Shown: one piece after another, positions 1 through 7,016 of the stretch
How the letters are laid out: each line of letters begins with the position of its first letter
Position numbering within the stretch: position 1 is the first letter of the stretch
Source of the DNA: an uncultured Oscillibacter sp.
GTDB lineage: Bacteria > Bacillota > Clostridia > Oscillospirales > Oscillospiraceae
NCBI GenBank assembly: GCA_910588005.1
Contig: CAJUQM010000064.1
Span: 1 to 10,067 of the forward strand
Length of the DNA stretch: 10,067 nt
Direction: 5' to 3'
Position numbers and translations under genes: made by a program
Notes under the pieces: generated by a model
Seen by the model: only the letters and a program-made list of their open reading frames with translations
Told to the model about the DNA's origin: nothing
The model's database searches: none

Positions 1-1599
1 CTTGCCGAAGCCCTGGCCGGTGACCAGGGGCCCGATGACGATCAGGGCCAGGCCCGCGTAGAGCACCAGGTTCGTCACCCCCGCCGCCATCAGTCCGATG
101 CCGATGAAGACGATCCACCATGTGACCTCCTCGAAAATCGCGTCCAGCACCTGCCCGGCCTTCAGCTTGCGGATGAAGCTGACCGCCATGCCGGTGACGA
201 TCTGGACCATTCCCAGGGCCATGGCGCCCACAAGAATCATCAGCGTGTCGTTCAGCGGCGTGAACAGGGCCGGGAGGGCGAAGTCCCCTCCGGTGGTGAG
301 CTTCACCACCTGGGTGAGGAAGTCTCCGAAGAAGCCGCCGGTCAGCGCGCCCCAGAAGAAGGTAGAGACGCCGCACAGCTGCAAAAGGCCCATCATATGG
401 CCCATGGTGCCCTTGGGCCGGTACTTCTTCGAAACGATCGTACCCGCCAGGAACATCAAAATGCCGTAGCCCATGTCCGCCATCATGATGCCGTAGAACA
501 AAATGAAGAAGGGCGCCATGAGGGGGTTGGGGTCTACGTTGTTGTACGCGGGGAGGGAGTACATCTCCGTCACCATGTTCAGCGGCCTGGTCAGCCAGTT
601 GTTTTTCAGCCGGACCGGTACCTCCGGGATCTCCTCCTCAGTGGGATCCGACGCCTCCCAGGCACAGCCCAAGCTGTCCAGCAGGGACTTCACACCGTCC
701 ATGTGTTCCGCCGGCGCCCAGCCCTCAAAAAAGAGAATCGTGCCGTCGGTCAGCAGCCGCTCCGCGTTGACCTCCCGGGCCTCCTCGGTCCGCAGGCGGT
801 CTGTGTAAAGCTGGAGCAGCTCTTTTTCGCTGCCCTGGGCGGCAATGGCCTCCGCCGCCTGGGCCTGCTCCGTGCGGTTCTCCTCCAGCTGCCGCTCCAG
901 CGTCTGAAGGTTCTCCGCCGCCGTCCCGGTCAGCCCCTGGAAAGACACCACGCTGAACGCATGGGGCCGCAGGACTTCCATCGCGGCCGCCTCATCCGCC
1001 CGGTGGCAGATCAGAAGACAGTAATTCTGCTGCTTGTCCGCGCTGAGTTCATACAGCTCCGCCGCCGTATCTGCCGCCGCCAGTTCCGTCTTAATCGCGC
1101 CGGTATCCGCTCCGCCGGGGCAAACGCCCAGCCGGAACAGCACATCAGCCGTGCCCTCCAACTCCAGCGGCATATCCAGCGATTTCCAGGGCAGAAGGGA
1201 CGACTGCCTTGCCAGCAGACGGCTCTCCTCGTTCTGGAGGCGGGCTATGGCCTGCAGCTGTTCGCCGATCCTCCGGCTCACAGTCCTGGCCTCCTCTACG
1301 GTCTTGACGCCGAGGAACTCCGTCTCGGAAACGGGGCGGCGCTTAATAAACATCCCGTCCTTCGTCTGGGCGTACTTTTTTAGGGCCGCCAGAGCGGTAT
1401 TGGCCTGGGCGGTGTCCTCCTTGGCTGAAATCAGCCGGGACTGACCCCGCCGTAAAAGCGTTGACCACTCCTGCTCCGCCAGCTTGCCGTCCGGTTCGCT
1501 AATCTCCACGCAGCCCAGGCGCAGCAACCCCTCCAGCAGCTTCTCCCGTTCACCGGCCATCGCTATCACACGGAGCTTTTTCATTTTTACAATGGCCAT
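1..1599 (-). CDS. ntpI: V-type ATP synthase subunit I (partial, C-terminus beyond the left edge)
   Basis: Membrane stator/a-subunit of the V-type (archaeal/vacuolar-like) ATP synthase, which couples H+ or Na+ movement through the membrane sector to the peripheral stalk. The 533 visible residues run from MAIVKMKKLRV to the window edge; family members are about 640-660 aa, so the last transmembrane helices are missing. Residues 1 to about 345 form the cytoplasmic stalk-binding half, rich in Glu/Gln coiled coil, with the family motif FFEGWAP near residue 290. The membrane half begins with VTEMYSLPAYNNVDPNP and the hallmark MAPFFILFYGIMMADMGYG (from residue 361), followed by hydrophobic helices. 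The ATG at 1599 lies one base after the stop of subunit H, which suggests translational coupling; an internal Met at 1584 has no ribosome binding site. The remaining subunits (K, E, C, F, A, B, D) are expected further left. Family assignment is secure; the transported ion cannot be told from this part. Confidence 0.95.
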   Translation of the reverse strand, partial: MAIVKMKKLRVIAMAGEREKLLEGLLRLGCVEISEPDGKLAEQEWSTLLRRGQSRLISAKEDTAQANTALAALKKYAQTKDGMFIKRRPVSETEFLGVKTVEEARTVSRRIGEQLQAIARLQNEESRLLARQSSLLPWKSLDMPLELEGTADVLFRLGVCPGGADTGAIKTELAAADTAAELYELSADKQQNYCLLICHRADEAAAMEVLRPHAFSVVSFQGLTGTAAENLQTLERQLEENRTEQAQAAEAIAAQGSEKELLQLYTDRLRTEEAREVNAERLLTDGTILFFEGWAPAEHMDGVKSLLDSLGCAWEASDPTEEEIPEVPVRLKNNWLTRPLNMVTEMYSLPAYNNVDPNPLMAPFFILFYGIMMADMGYGILMFLAGTIVSKKYRPKGTMGHMMGLLQLCGVSTFFWGALTGGFFGDFLTQVVKLTTGGDFALPALFTPLNDTLMILVGAMALGMVQIVTGMAVSFIRKLKAGQVLDAIFEEVTWWIVFIGIGLMAAGVTNLVLYAGLALIVIGPLVTGQGFGK

Positions 1600-1600
1600 A

Positions 1601-1915
1601 TCAGTGCTTCACAACCCTTCCGACAATAAACTCCACAGCCTCTTCCAGGTGCTCTCCGGCCGTCTCCCGCAGGGCGGCGGCCTCCGCCTGGGCGGCGCGG
1701 TCGATCTCCGCGGCACGCTCCGCAGCCTTGGCTTCCGCCTGCCGCAGCAGCTCTTTCCCGCTCTCAGCCGCGCTGGACCGCGCCTGCTGTAAGAGCGCAA
1801 GCCCATCCCGCTCCGCGTCGGCGACAATCTTTTGTGCCTCGGCCTCGGCGGCTGCCTTGCGCTCTCTGTTTTCCGTTTCGATCTGTGTGACCTTCTCGAT
1901 TGCTTCCAGGGACAT
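1601..1915 (-). CDS. V-type ATP synthase subunit H (peripheral stalk)
   Basis: A 104-aa, almost wholly helical protein (MSLEAIEKVTQIETE... to VEFIVGRVVKH), very rich in Ala, Glu, Arg and Lys. This is typical of the G/H (NtpF/AhaH) subunit that pairs with subunit E to form the peripheral stalk of V/A-type ATP synthases. No enzymatic motif is present or expected. The start at 1915 is chosen because the family signature begins there and a purine-rich GGAGAGAAGG segment lies just upstream; the frame stays open upstream to 2149, but that part is low-complexity and unlike the family. The stop is one base before the ATG of subunit I, so this is the first gene of the ATPase operon. Residue similarity to the family is compositional and positional, so the order next to subunit I carries much of the weight. 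Confidence 0.85.
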   Translation of the reverse strand: MSLEAIEKVTQIETENRERKAAAEAEAQKIVADAERDGLALLQQARSSAAESGKELLRQAEAKAAERAAEIDRAAQAEAAALRETAGEHLEEAVEFIVGRVVKH

Positions 1916-2275
1916 CCGTATTTCACCTTCTCTCCTGCAATGCAATTTTGGTGCCCTTGTCAAGCCGTCCCCGGGGGATCCTGGCGGCCTTTCATAAGCT
2001 TCTTTATGATACCATATCCGTACCCGCAACGCAAGAGGATTTTCCCAATTCCGGCGCTTTTTGGTTTTTTGCCCTCCGGCGGCGCCAGCGCTCTCCCCAG
2101 GCCTCTTCCACTCTATTCTAATCCCGGATTCCCATTCTATTCCATCCACGGCGGCTCTCCCCGCATAGGGGGTGGAAGAACTCCATTTTACAGGAGGGAT
2201 CCCGGTCCGGCAGCAGGCAATATAGCAGTCTCTGCCTGCCGCACTCCGATCTCCGCCGCCCGCCTAAATACGCGA
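1916..2275. other. non-coding gap between the ATPase operon and the DivIVA-like gene
   Basis: No convincing gene was found. The stretch is mixed GC/AT with short frames lacking ribosome binding sites. It carries the candidate ATPase promoter near 2006-2034 and a 7-bp inverted repeat, GCAGGCA (2213-2219) with TGCCTGC (2233-2239), separated by 13 bases, of unknown meaning. Nothing else stands out. Confidence 0.6.
2006..2034 (-). promoter_or_regulatory. candidate promoter of the V-ATPase operon
   Basis: On the minus strand TTGCGT (2034-2029) is followed after 17 bases by TATCAT (2011-2006), with a TGG extended -10 directly before it. This would give a leader of roughly 85 bases to the subunit H start. 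The -35 match is weak (3 of 6); the -10 match is 5 of 6. A second possibility is TTGACA at 1963-1958, but it lacks a good -10. Confidence 0.35.
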
Positions 2276-2307
2276 AAAGCACAGCGGACGGCTGTCCGCT
2301 GTGCTTT
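2276..2307 (-). terminator. intrinsic terminator after the DivIVA-like gene
   Basis: Perfect 14-bp stem: AAAGCACAGCGGAC (2276-2289), a 4-base loop, and GTCCGCTGTGCTTT (2294-2307). It starts two bases past the stop codon of the minus-strand gene. The T tract on the minus strand is short (TTTT then CGCG), so termination may be modest, but the stem is strong and the placement fits. Confidence 0.75.
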
Positions 2308-2309
2308 GC

Positions 2310-2921
2310 TCAGTCCTCTCTCTCCCGGCGCTTCAGCAGCGCCTCCAGCTCCTTCAGCTCCGCGCCGGACTGGTCCATAGCCCGGGGCAGCTGGGTGAGA
2401 TTCACCTCAATCTTCCGCAGCTCGCTGTTGACATGGGCGGCGGTAGACTCAAACGTACCCATCAGCGTCCGGTACTGCGTCTGGAACTGGTCCGCCAGCC
2501 TCCGCAGGCGGTCGCCGGCCTCATCCTCCAACTCGGCGGCCCGCTGGCGGGCCTCGCACTCAATGGCGCCGATCTGTTCCCGGAACCGGGCATACGCCTC
2601 CGCGTCGCCCCTCAGAGACTCCACCTCGGCCCTCAGCCGCGCCGCCTCTGGCTCCAGCTCCTCCAGTCTCCCGCGGCCGGCGGTCTCTCGAGCCAGCTTT
2701 TCCCGCAGCTCAGCGCTCTCCGCCTGCAGCGCCTCCACCTGGGCCTGGAGTTCCGAGACTTGTCCGCTCAAACTCCGAACCTCCTGGCGCAGGCTCTCAT
2801 TCTCCCTCCGGAGCTTCTCCTGCGCCTCCGACGCCTCCTTGGCTGTCCTCTCTATATAACTGATAACATCCTGCTTATCAAACCCGCCAAAGGCCACACT
2901 TTTAAAAATATTGTTCTCCAT
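2310..2921 (-). CDS. DivIVA-like coiled-coil protein
   Basis: A 203-aa protein beginning MENNIFKSVAFGGFDKQDVISYIE. The FGGFDKxDVxxYIE motif near the N-terminus is the membrane-targeting type of start seen in DivIVA/GpsB-like proteins of Clostridia. From about residue 25 to 115 it is a heptad-like coiled coil (LRRENESLRQEVRSL and on), followed by a second helical part to the Arg/Glu-rich C-terminus. No transmembrane segment or catalytic motif is seen. It probably acts as a cytoplasmic scaffold at the septum or cell pole, but the exact partner is unknown. The start at 2921 has a GGAAAG-type ribosome binding site. An upstream in-frame ATG at 2966 would overlap the candidate promoter and adds residues unlike the family. 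It appears monocistronic, with its own candidate promoter and a terminator. Confidence 0.75.
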   Translation of the reverse strand: MENNIFKSVAFGGFDKQDVISYIERTAKEASEAQEKLRRENESLRQEVRSLSGQVSELQAQVEALQAESAELREKLARETAGRGRLEELEPEAARLRAEVESLRGDAEAYARFREQIGAIECEARQRAAELEDEAGDRLRRLADQFQTQYRTLMGTFESTAAHVNSELRKIEVNLTQLPRAMDQSGAELKELEALLKRRERED

Positions 2922-2952
2922 GGGACCACCACTTTCCTTATACTCTTCCGCC

Positions 2953-2981
2953 ACTTTACCACACAATGGCGCACTTTACAA
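2953..2981 (-). promoter_or_regulatory. candidate promoter of the DivIVA-like gene
   Basis: Minus-strand TTGTAA (2981-2976), 17-base spacer, TAAAGT (2958-2953), preceded by TGG. Matches to consensus are 4/6 and 4/6. The leader to the ATG at 2921 would be about 25 bases. Confidence 0.4.
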
Positions 2982-3036
2982 GAGGAAATGGAAGTCTTCT
3001 GTACTGAAACCCTCCCATTTGGGACCGGGGCGCGGG

Positions 3037-3060
3037 AAAAGGGAGCGCAAAACCGCTCCC
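3037..3060 (-). terminator. intrinsic terminator of the blaI-M56 operon
   Basis: Stem GGGAGCG (3041-3047) and CGCTCCC (3054-3060) with a 6-base loop. On the minus strand it is followed by TTTT (3040-3037). It lies 26 bases past the stop of the M56-M23 gene. Confidence 0.7.
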
Positions 3061-3086
3061 CCGCCCAATGTCCGGTGCTTGCGTTT

Positions 3087-5057
3087 TCACCGCTTCTCCC
3101 GCAGATACTCTCTTCCATAGACCCAGTCAAATGGGTCCTGCGGCTCCCCGCCCTGCCAGACCTCAAAGTGGAGGTGTGGCCCTGTGGATTGGCCCGTGGA
3201 GCCGACCTTGGCGATGACCTGTCCCTGCTCCACGGTATCGCCCGCCTCCGCGAACAGCTCCTGGCAGTGGGCGTACAGCGTTTCCAGTCCGCCGCCGTGG
3301 CGCACGAGCACATAATTGCCCCTTGCGCTGTCATATCCGGCCTCCGCCACGGTGCCGTCCAGCACGGCAAAAATATCCGTACCCTTGAAGGCCGCGATGT
3401 CGATGCCGTCGTGGACGGTCACACTCTGGCCGCCGGGGTCAGTACGGGAGCCGAAAGCGCTGGCGATGCACGTGAAATCCATCACCGGCCAGGTCATGCT
3501 CTCCCCGGCGCTCTCCCGCCGGGCGGTGAACTCCGCCTGCTCCTCCTCACCGAGGAATTCCAAGCCTGTCAACACGCCGTCCTCGTATACAGCCCTCACC
3601 TCTCCGGCGTCTTCATCGAACAGTCCGTTTCCTACGTGCTCCGTGATCCAGGTGTCCCCGTCCACGATGCCCCGGACCTCCCGTCCCTGAAAAGTCATCC
3701 GCAGGCCGTTGCCGTCCCCGTCTGGGTCCTCAAAGGTGTACTCCAGCCCCAGGGGCAGGTAGGGCGCCAGGGTCTCCGCCCACTGGGCCTCCATTTCGGC
3801 GGAGAAATCTCCGTCCATCGGACGGGGCAGCCAGGGCAGCAGGTCAATGTCCACATTCTCCCGCCCGTCGGTGCCGTTGATGGTCAGCTCGTCATAGGCG
3901 GCCTCCGCCAGCTGGAATTGATAAGTCCTCCCCGGCTCCCAGCTTTTAGCGGCGCTCTCCTCCTCCAGATAGTGGACGCTCGTATCCATGCCGCCGGCCA
4001 GGATGCGCCCGGCCACCTGGAGGTCCCACTCCGCCTTCCCCTCCGGGATGGTGAAGGAGAGGATGCCGTTTTCACAGGCAATGCTCTCCACCAGCTGAGC
4101 CGTCAGGCCTCCAGACGGCTCCTTGGCGGAGGTTGCGAAGGCGGTGGTAACGCACGCCGCCAGCAGCAGCGCACAGGCCGTAAAGATCACGGGGATACGT
4201 TTTTTCTTCATCATAGCTTTAATCCTTTCTTCTATGGAACTCTGAGCAAACTGCGGACACAGTCCTGCCCGGGTCTCCTCCATGGTCAGCAGGGTCCGGG
4301 CATAGGACGCCGGATCTCCCAGGCGGCGCACTACGGCCTCGTCGCAGGCCAGCTCCAGATCCCGGTTTGCCAGAACAACCATCAGCCACACCGCCGGATT
4401 CCACCAGTGGACGCACAGGGTCCCCGTCAAAACCAGCTTGGTCAGGCCGTCCAAATATCGAATGTGTATATACTCGTGGGTCAAAATGTGCGCCAAGGCC
4501 GTCTCATCCTCCCAATCCAGCCCTTTGGGCAGAAGAATGACCGGCCGGAAGAGGCCATAGGTCAAAGGTCCGGAAATCCGGTCGGATACCCGGACAGAGA
4601 CATGGGGATGCCGCTTCATCCACCGGGAGACAAAGCCGCTCTCCACCGGCAGAGACGTCTGAAAATTCCGGCGGCAGCGAAGATAGGAGACAGCGAACCA
4701 GCCCGCCATCAGCAGCGTCCCCGCCAGCCAGACTGCCGCTCCGGCAGAGACCGCCGGAAGAAGGGCGGACGGCAAAGTCTCCGGCGCCTCAAAAACCGGC
4801 GAATCCGTCCCCGGAAGCAGGCGCACCGCGGCGGCGCCGTTTGCCGGAAGGGCCGCCGCCGGCTGACGGGCCGCGAAATACAGGTTGTACACGCTCAATT
4901 GGGAGGACAGCTCCCAAGGCAGCAGCAGCCGCAGCACAGCCGCCCACCACAGCGCTCCAAACACCCGCCTGGGCAGCATCCACCCCACTGCCGCCCGCAG
5001 CAGAGCGATCGCCAGAATCAACGCCGCTCCCGCCGCTCCCCGCTCCATGAGAGTCAT
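3087..5057 (-). CDS. M56 (BlaR1-like) membrane metallopeptidase fused to an M23 murein peptidase domain
   Basis: A 656-aa membrane protein. Hydrophobic segments lie near residues 7-25, 33-48, 103-125, 204-230 and 288-308. The M56 peptidase core has HEYIH at 194-198 (zinc ligands H194, H198; catalytic E195) and LELACDEAV at 234-242, where E235 is the likely third ligand. In BlaR1 this site, once activated, leads to loss of the BlaI repressor. After the last membrane span, about 200 residues (315-510) match no domain I recognise. Residues about 530-640 are an M23/LytM domain with H549 and D553 (HDGID), H597 (YAHC), and H628/H630 (GPHLHF), all key residues being present. Classical BlaR1 instead ends in a penicillin-binding sensor with an SxxK motif; no such region is seen here. 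The ATG at 5057 overlaps the blaI stop as ATGA and has AGGAG 8 bases upstream. Inference: an envelope sensor that controls BlaI in response to wall state. A combined M23/M56 architecture is known in Firmicutes annotation. Confidence 0.9.
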   Translation of the reverse strand: MTLMERGAAGAALILAIALLRAAVGWMLPRRVFGALWWAAVLRLLLPWELSSQLSVYNLYFAARQPAAALPANGAAAVRLLPGTDSPVFEAPETLPSALLPAVSAGAAVWLAGTLLMAGWFAVSYLRCRRNFQTSLPVESGFVSRWMKRHPHVSVRVSDRISGPLTYGLFRPVILLPKGLDWEDETALAHILTHEYIHIRYLDGLTKLVLTGTLCVHWWNPAVWLMVVLANRDLELACDEAVVRRLGDPASYARTLLTMEETRAGLCPQFAQSSIEERIKAMMKKKRIPVIFTACALLLAACVTTAFATSAKEPSGGLTAQLVESIACENGILSFTIPEGKAEWDLQVAGRILAGGMDTSVHYLEEESAAKSWEPGRTYQFQLAEAAYDELTINGTDGRENVDIDLLPWLPRPMDGDFSAEMEAQWAETLAPYLPLGLEYTFEDPDGDGNGLRMTFQGREVRGIVDGDTWITEHVGNGLFDEDAGEVRAVYEDGVLTGLEFLGEEEQAEFTARRESAGESMTWPVMDFTCIASAFGSRTDPGGQSVTVHDGIDIAAFKGTDIFAVLDGTVAEAGYDSARGNYVLVRHGGGLETLYAHCQELFAEAGDTVEQGQVIAKVGSTGQSTGPHLHFEVWQGGEPQDPFDWVYGREYLREKR

Positions 5058-5428
5058 GACCGGTGCTCCTGTTCCATCGCGAAGACCAGCTTTTTAAGCC
5101 GTTCCAGCTGCTCTGCCGACAGTTTCCGGCTGTCCAGCAAAGAGGCAAAGAGCAGATCCGGCGATCCGTCAAACAGCTTTCCGATCAAGGCCTCCGTCTC
5201 CGCCGCCTGCACCTCCGTCTTGGAGATCAGGGCGCGGCATTGAAAGCCCGGTTCGCTGCGCTGGATTGCCCCCTTGGCCACACACTTTTTAATAACGGTG
5301 TATGTGGTGTTGGTGTTCCAGCCGATCTCCTCCCCCAGAATCCCCGCGATCTCCCTAGCGGTTCGATCACCATCTCTCCAGAGAATGTCCATTACCTTCA
5401 GTTCCGAGTCAAAGAGCTTTACCGCCAT
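5054..5428 (-). CDS. blaI: BlaI/MecI/CopY-family transcriptional repressor
   Basis: A 124-aa winged-helix repressor (MAVKLFDSELKVMDILWRD...). The N-terminal half has the family pattern: SELKVMDILW, TAREIAGIL, and the recognition region GWNTNTTYTVIKKCVAKGAI. The C-terminal half is helical and serves dimerisation. In staphylococcal BlaI, cleavage lies in this C-terminal half; here the matching area reads about DLLFASLLDS, without the exact Asn-Phe pair. The start at 5428 is set by AAGGAGG (5440-5434), five bases upstream; the frame extends to 5494 but that part overlaps promoter and operators. It overlaps the M56-M23 gene by 4 bases, so the two form a co-translated repressor/inducer pair. Two matching dyads upstream suggest autoregulation. 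The target set beyond its own operon is unknown. Confidence 0.92.
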   Translation of the reverse strand: MAVKLFDSELKVMDILWRDGDRTAREIAGILGEEIGWNTNTTYTVIKKCVAKGAIQRSEPGFQCRALISKTEVQAAETEALIGKLFDGSPDLLFASLLDSRKLSAEQLERLKKLVFAMEQEHRS

Positions 5429-5442
5429 AACAGCCTCCTTTA

Positions 5443-5460
5443 ATACTATTCGAGTAGTTT
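5443..5460. promoter_or_regulatory. probable BlaI operator, promoter-distal from the -35 (downstream dyad)
   Basis: Dyad with arms ATACTAT (5443-5449) and GTAGTTT (5454-5460) around a TCGA spacer. The left arm is identical to that of the upstream dyad, the right arm matches 5 of 7, and the arm spacing is the same. It lies between the -10 and the ribosome binding site of blaI. Confidence 0.6.
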
Positions 5461-5462
5461 CC

Positions 5463-5494
5463 ATTATACTATCACAATAGTATCTATCTGTCAA
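5463..5494 (-). promoter_or_regulatory. blaI-M56 operon promoter
   Basis: Minus-strand TTGACA (5494-5489) is a perfect -35. At 17 bases lies TAGTAT (5471-5466); a perfect TATAAT lies three bases further (5468-5463, spacer 20). Either would start transcription over the downstream dyad. The promoter is strong apart from the spacing ambiguity, as expected for a repressed operon. Confidence 0.65.
5466..5483. promoter_or_regulatory. probable BlaI operator (perfect dyad in the promoter spacer)
   Basis: Perfect 7-bp arms ATACTAT (5466-5472) and ATAGTAT (5477-5483) around CACA. It sits between the -35 and -10 elements of the blaI promoter, so occupancy would block RNA polymerase. The centre is 23 bases from the second dyad, about two helical turns, so both could be bound on one face. 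Confidence 0.7.
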
Positions 5495-5506
5495 TCCCTT
5501 GATCCC

Positions 5507-5543
5507 AAAATTTATAAAAGGAGGCCGCCAAACGGCGGCCTCC
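5507..5543 (-). terminator. intrinsic terminator of the sigma/anti-sigma operon
   Basis: Stem GGAGGCCGCC (5520-5529) and GGCGGCCTCC (5534-5543), loop AAAC. On the minus strand it is followed by TTTTATAAATTTT. It lies 11 bases past the stop of the anti-sigma gene and directly upstream of the blaI promoter, insulating the two units. Confidence 0.85.
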
Positions 5544-5554
5544 TCCAGATGTGG

Positions 5555-6487
5555 TTATGTTTCCGGCAGGGCATAGATGCCGTAGACATAGGGATCTCCC
5601 TCCCCCGCCAGCTCCGGCAGGACGGTGAGCACGTTGTCCTCCGTCCGCTCCACCTTCAGATTGCCGCTGTGGAGGCGGTAGGTCCGGGTGTGCTCCCCGC
5701 CGTTTTCAAACACGGCGGTGACAGTGAGAACAGCGCCGTCAAAGTAGTCGGCGTCCCTTTGCGCCTCGGTGGAGATGCCGAGTCCCGTGTTCCAGGCCAT
5801 CTCCTCCGGGGCAACCCAGAAACCGTAGCGGATGTCGGGGTCGTAGTCCTCCTGAACGCTGCTCCCCAGAGCCGACATCTCCGGCATATACCACACGCCG
5901 TCATCGGTCCGGCTGATGGCGGCGGTGGCCAGCTCCGGCGTGCCCATGTGCTCGCGGTAGTAGGCCAGCTCCTCCTCCGTCAGGTTTTCCAGCAGCCGGT
6001 AACGGTACAGCCCGCCCCGGTCGATGGAGAGGGACACAGAGGCGATATCCTCCCCGGTGACCCGGAAGAGGCAGCCGGTAAAGTCCCCCTCCCCGGGGTT
6101 GATCATCCCCTCGCCCGCGGAAAAGGCAATGGCGCCGTCCTCCCGGGCAGGGAAGGCGTCCCCGGTGTCGGCGGCATAGGCCGTCAGGCCGAAGGACAGC
6201 GACAGGGGGAATGCCTGGGGGCCTTCCTCACGCCGGATGCTCGCCGGATTTCCGCCCTCCAGAGCGGCGTCCGCGGGAGCGGCGGGGGTCCGCAGGCGTA
6301 CGCTCCCCAGCACCAGGGTCAGTGCGCACATGGCGCAGACCGCGATGCGGGCTGCAGGGCGGAACCACCCCTTTTCTATACGCCTGTTCTTCGTTCCCTG
6401 CCGCCGGGCGGCAGACAGGACCCGCTCCTCAAGCCCCGTGGGCACGCAGATGTTCTCCACTACATTCTGATACTTGTTCCTGCTCAT
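5555..6487 (-). CDS. probable membrane anti-sigma factor
   Basis: A 310-aa protein with a short cytoplasmic N-terminus (MSRNKYQNVVENICVPTGLEE...), one transmembrane segment at about residues 46-64 (IAVCAMCALTLVLGSV) after a basic stretch, and an extracytoplasmic C-terminal part of about 245 residues. No zinc-binding ZAS motif (HxxxCxxC) is seen; the N-terminal pattern VPTGLEERVLSAAR resembles small anti-sigma regions of Clostridia. The extracellular domain is acidic and aromatic and I do not recognise its fold. The start at 6487 has AGGAGG 8 bases upstream, inside the sigma gene, giving a 59-base overlap and strong coupling. Inferred role: holds the adjacent sigma factor at the membrane until an envelope signal releases it. 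Function rests on gene position and topology, not on a named domain match. Confidence 0.7.
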   Translation of the reverse strand: MSRNKYQNVVENICVPTGLEERVLSAARRQGTKNRRIEKGWFRPAARIAVCAMCALTLVLGSVRLRTPAAPADAALEGGNPASIRREEGPQAFPLSLSFGLTAYAADTGDAFPAREDGAIAFSAGEGMINPGEGDFTGCLFRVTGEDIASVSLSIDRGGLYRYRLLENLTEEELAYYREHMGTPELATAAISRTDDGVWYMPEMSALGSSVQEDYDPDIRYGFWVAPEEMAWNTGLGISTEAQRDADYFDGAVLTVTAVFENGGEHTRTYRLHSGNLKVERTEDNVLTVLPELAGEGDPYVYGIYALPET

Positions 6488-6965
6488 CGTTCGTACCTCC
6501 TAACAAATCCTTCAGTCTCATTCTCGCCCGGCGGAGCCGGGTGCGCACCGTAGCTGCGGGGACATGCAGCATGGCGGCGATCTCCTCTGTGCGGTACCCT
6601 TCCGCGTAGTGCAGGTGCACCGCCGTCCGCTCCCCCTCCGGCAGGCGGGACACCGCCTCCCAAAGCTCCGCCGCCTCGTCGTCTGCGGGGCGGGCCAGCT
6701 CCGGCACCTCGTCCAGGGACAGCGCCGTCCGCCGCAGGCGGAACCGATGAATGTCCACGCAGCGGTTCAGCGCCGCTCGGAGGAGCCAGGCCTTCAAATA
6801 CTCGCCGTCCCAGTCCCGGGCCTCCTCCCCCAGCAGGCGGAGGAACACGTCCTGGTAGACGTCCTCCGCGTCCGCCGCGTTTTGCAGGCGGCATAGAGCC
6901 AGGCGGTACACCGCCCCCCCGTAAGTCTCCATGGCATTGCGGAGAAAAGCTTCCCGGTCTTTCAT
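6429..6965 (-). CDS. ECF-type RNA polymerase sigma factor (sigma-70 family)
   Basis: A 178-aa two-domain sigma factor. Region 2 spans about residues 8-78 (YGGAVYRLALCRL, the DAEDVYQDVFLRLL motif at 32-45, and LKAWLLRAALNRCVDIHR). Region 4 spans about 103-155 with LPEGERTAVHLHYAEGYRTEE and the HTH IAAMLHVPAATVRTRLRRAR. No region 1 or 3 is present, which fits the ECF group. A tail of about 22 residues after region 4 is encoded in the overlap with the next gene. The start at 6965 is set by AAAGGAGG (6979-6972), six bases upstream. It is first gene of a two-gene unit with the membrane partner. A candidate ECF-style promoter upstream suggests that it transcribes its own operon. The regulon cannot be told from this window. 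Confidence 0.92.
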   Translation of the reverse strand: MKDREAFLRNAMETYGGAVYRLALCRLQNAADAEDVYQDVFLRLLGEEARDWDGEYLKAWLLRAALNRCVDIHRFRLRRTALSLDEVPELARPADDEAAELWEAVSRLPEGERTAVHLHYAEGYRTEEIAAMLHVPAATVRTRLRRARMRLKDLLGGTNDEQEQVSECSGEHLRAHGA

Positions 6966-7000
6966 ACAATGCCTCCTTTTACCTTTATCAAAGTTTGGGT

Positions 7001-7016
7001 TGAAAAGCGCCTTTCA
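7001..7016. promoter_or_regulatory. near-palindrome in the sigma gene leader
   Basis: TGAAAAGCGCCTTTCA reads as a palindrome in 14 of 16 positions. It lies just downstream of the candidate ECF promoter, near the expected transcription start, and upstream of the ribosome binding site. A regulator site is possible; the binding protein is unknown. Confidence 0.35.

Noticed and set aside
397..1383. 328-codon plus-strand frame
   Set aside because: Antisense shadow of subunit I of the V-type ATP synthase; the minus strand has clear family motifs, this one none.
3013..3024. TCCCA-TT-TGGGA inverted repeat
   Set aside because: Only 5-bp arms, no position relative to a promoter or gene end that suggests a role.
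2301..5243. 980-codon open frame on the plus strand
   Set aside because: It lies antisense to the DivIVA-like gene and the M56-M23/BlaI genes, has no ribosome binding site and reads as Leu/Arg/Gln/Pro-rich low-complexity protein. High GC at third positions of the real genes explains the lack of stops.
5549..6553. 334-codon plus-strand frame
   Set aside because: Antisense shadow of the anti-sigma and sigma genes, with no start signal or recognisable domain.
6979..7004. TTCAACC (7004-6998) with GTAA (6982-6979) as an ECF promoter closer to the sigma gene
   Set aside because: Transcription would begin at about 6972, removing the AAGGAGG ribosome binding site of the sigma gene; the TGAAAC/CGTGTT pair further up fits better.
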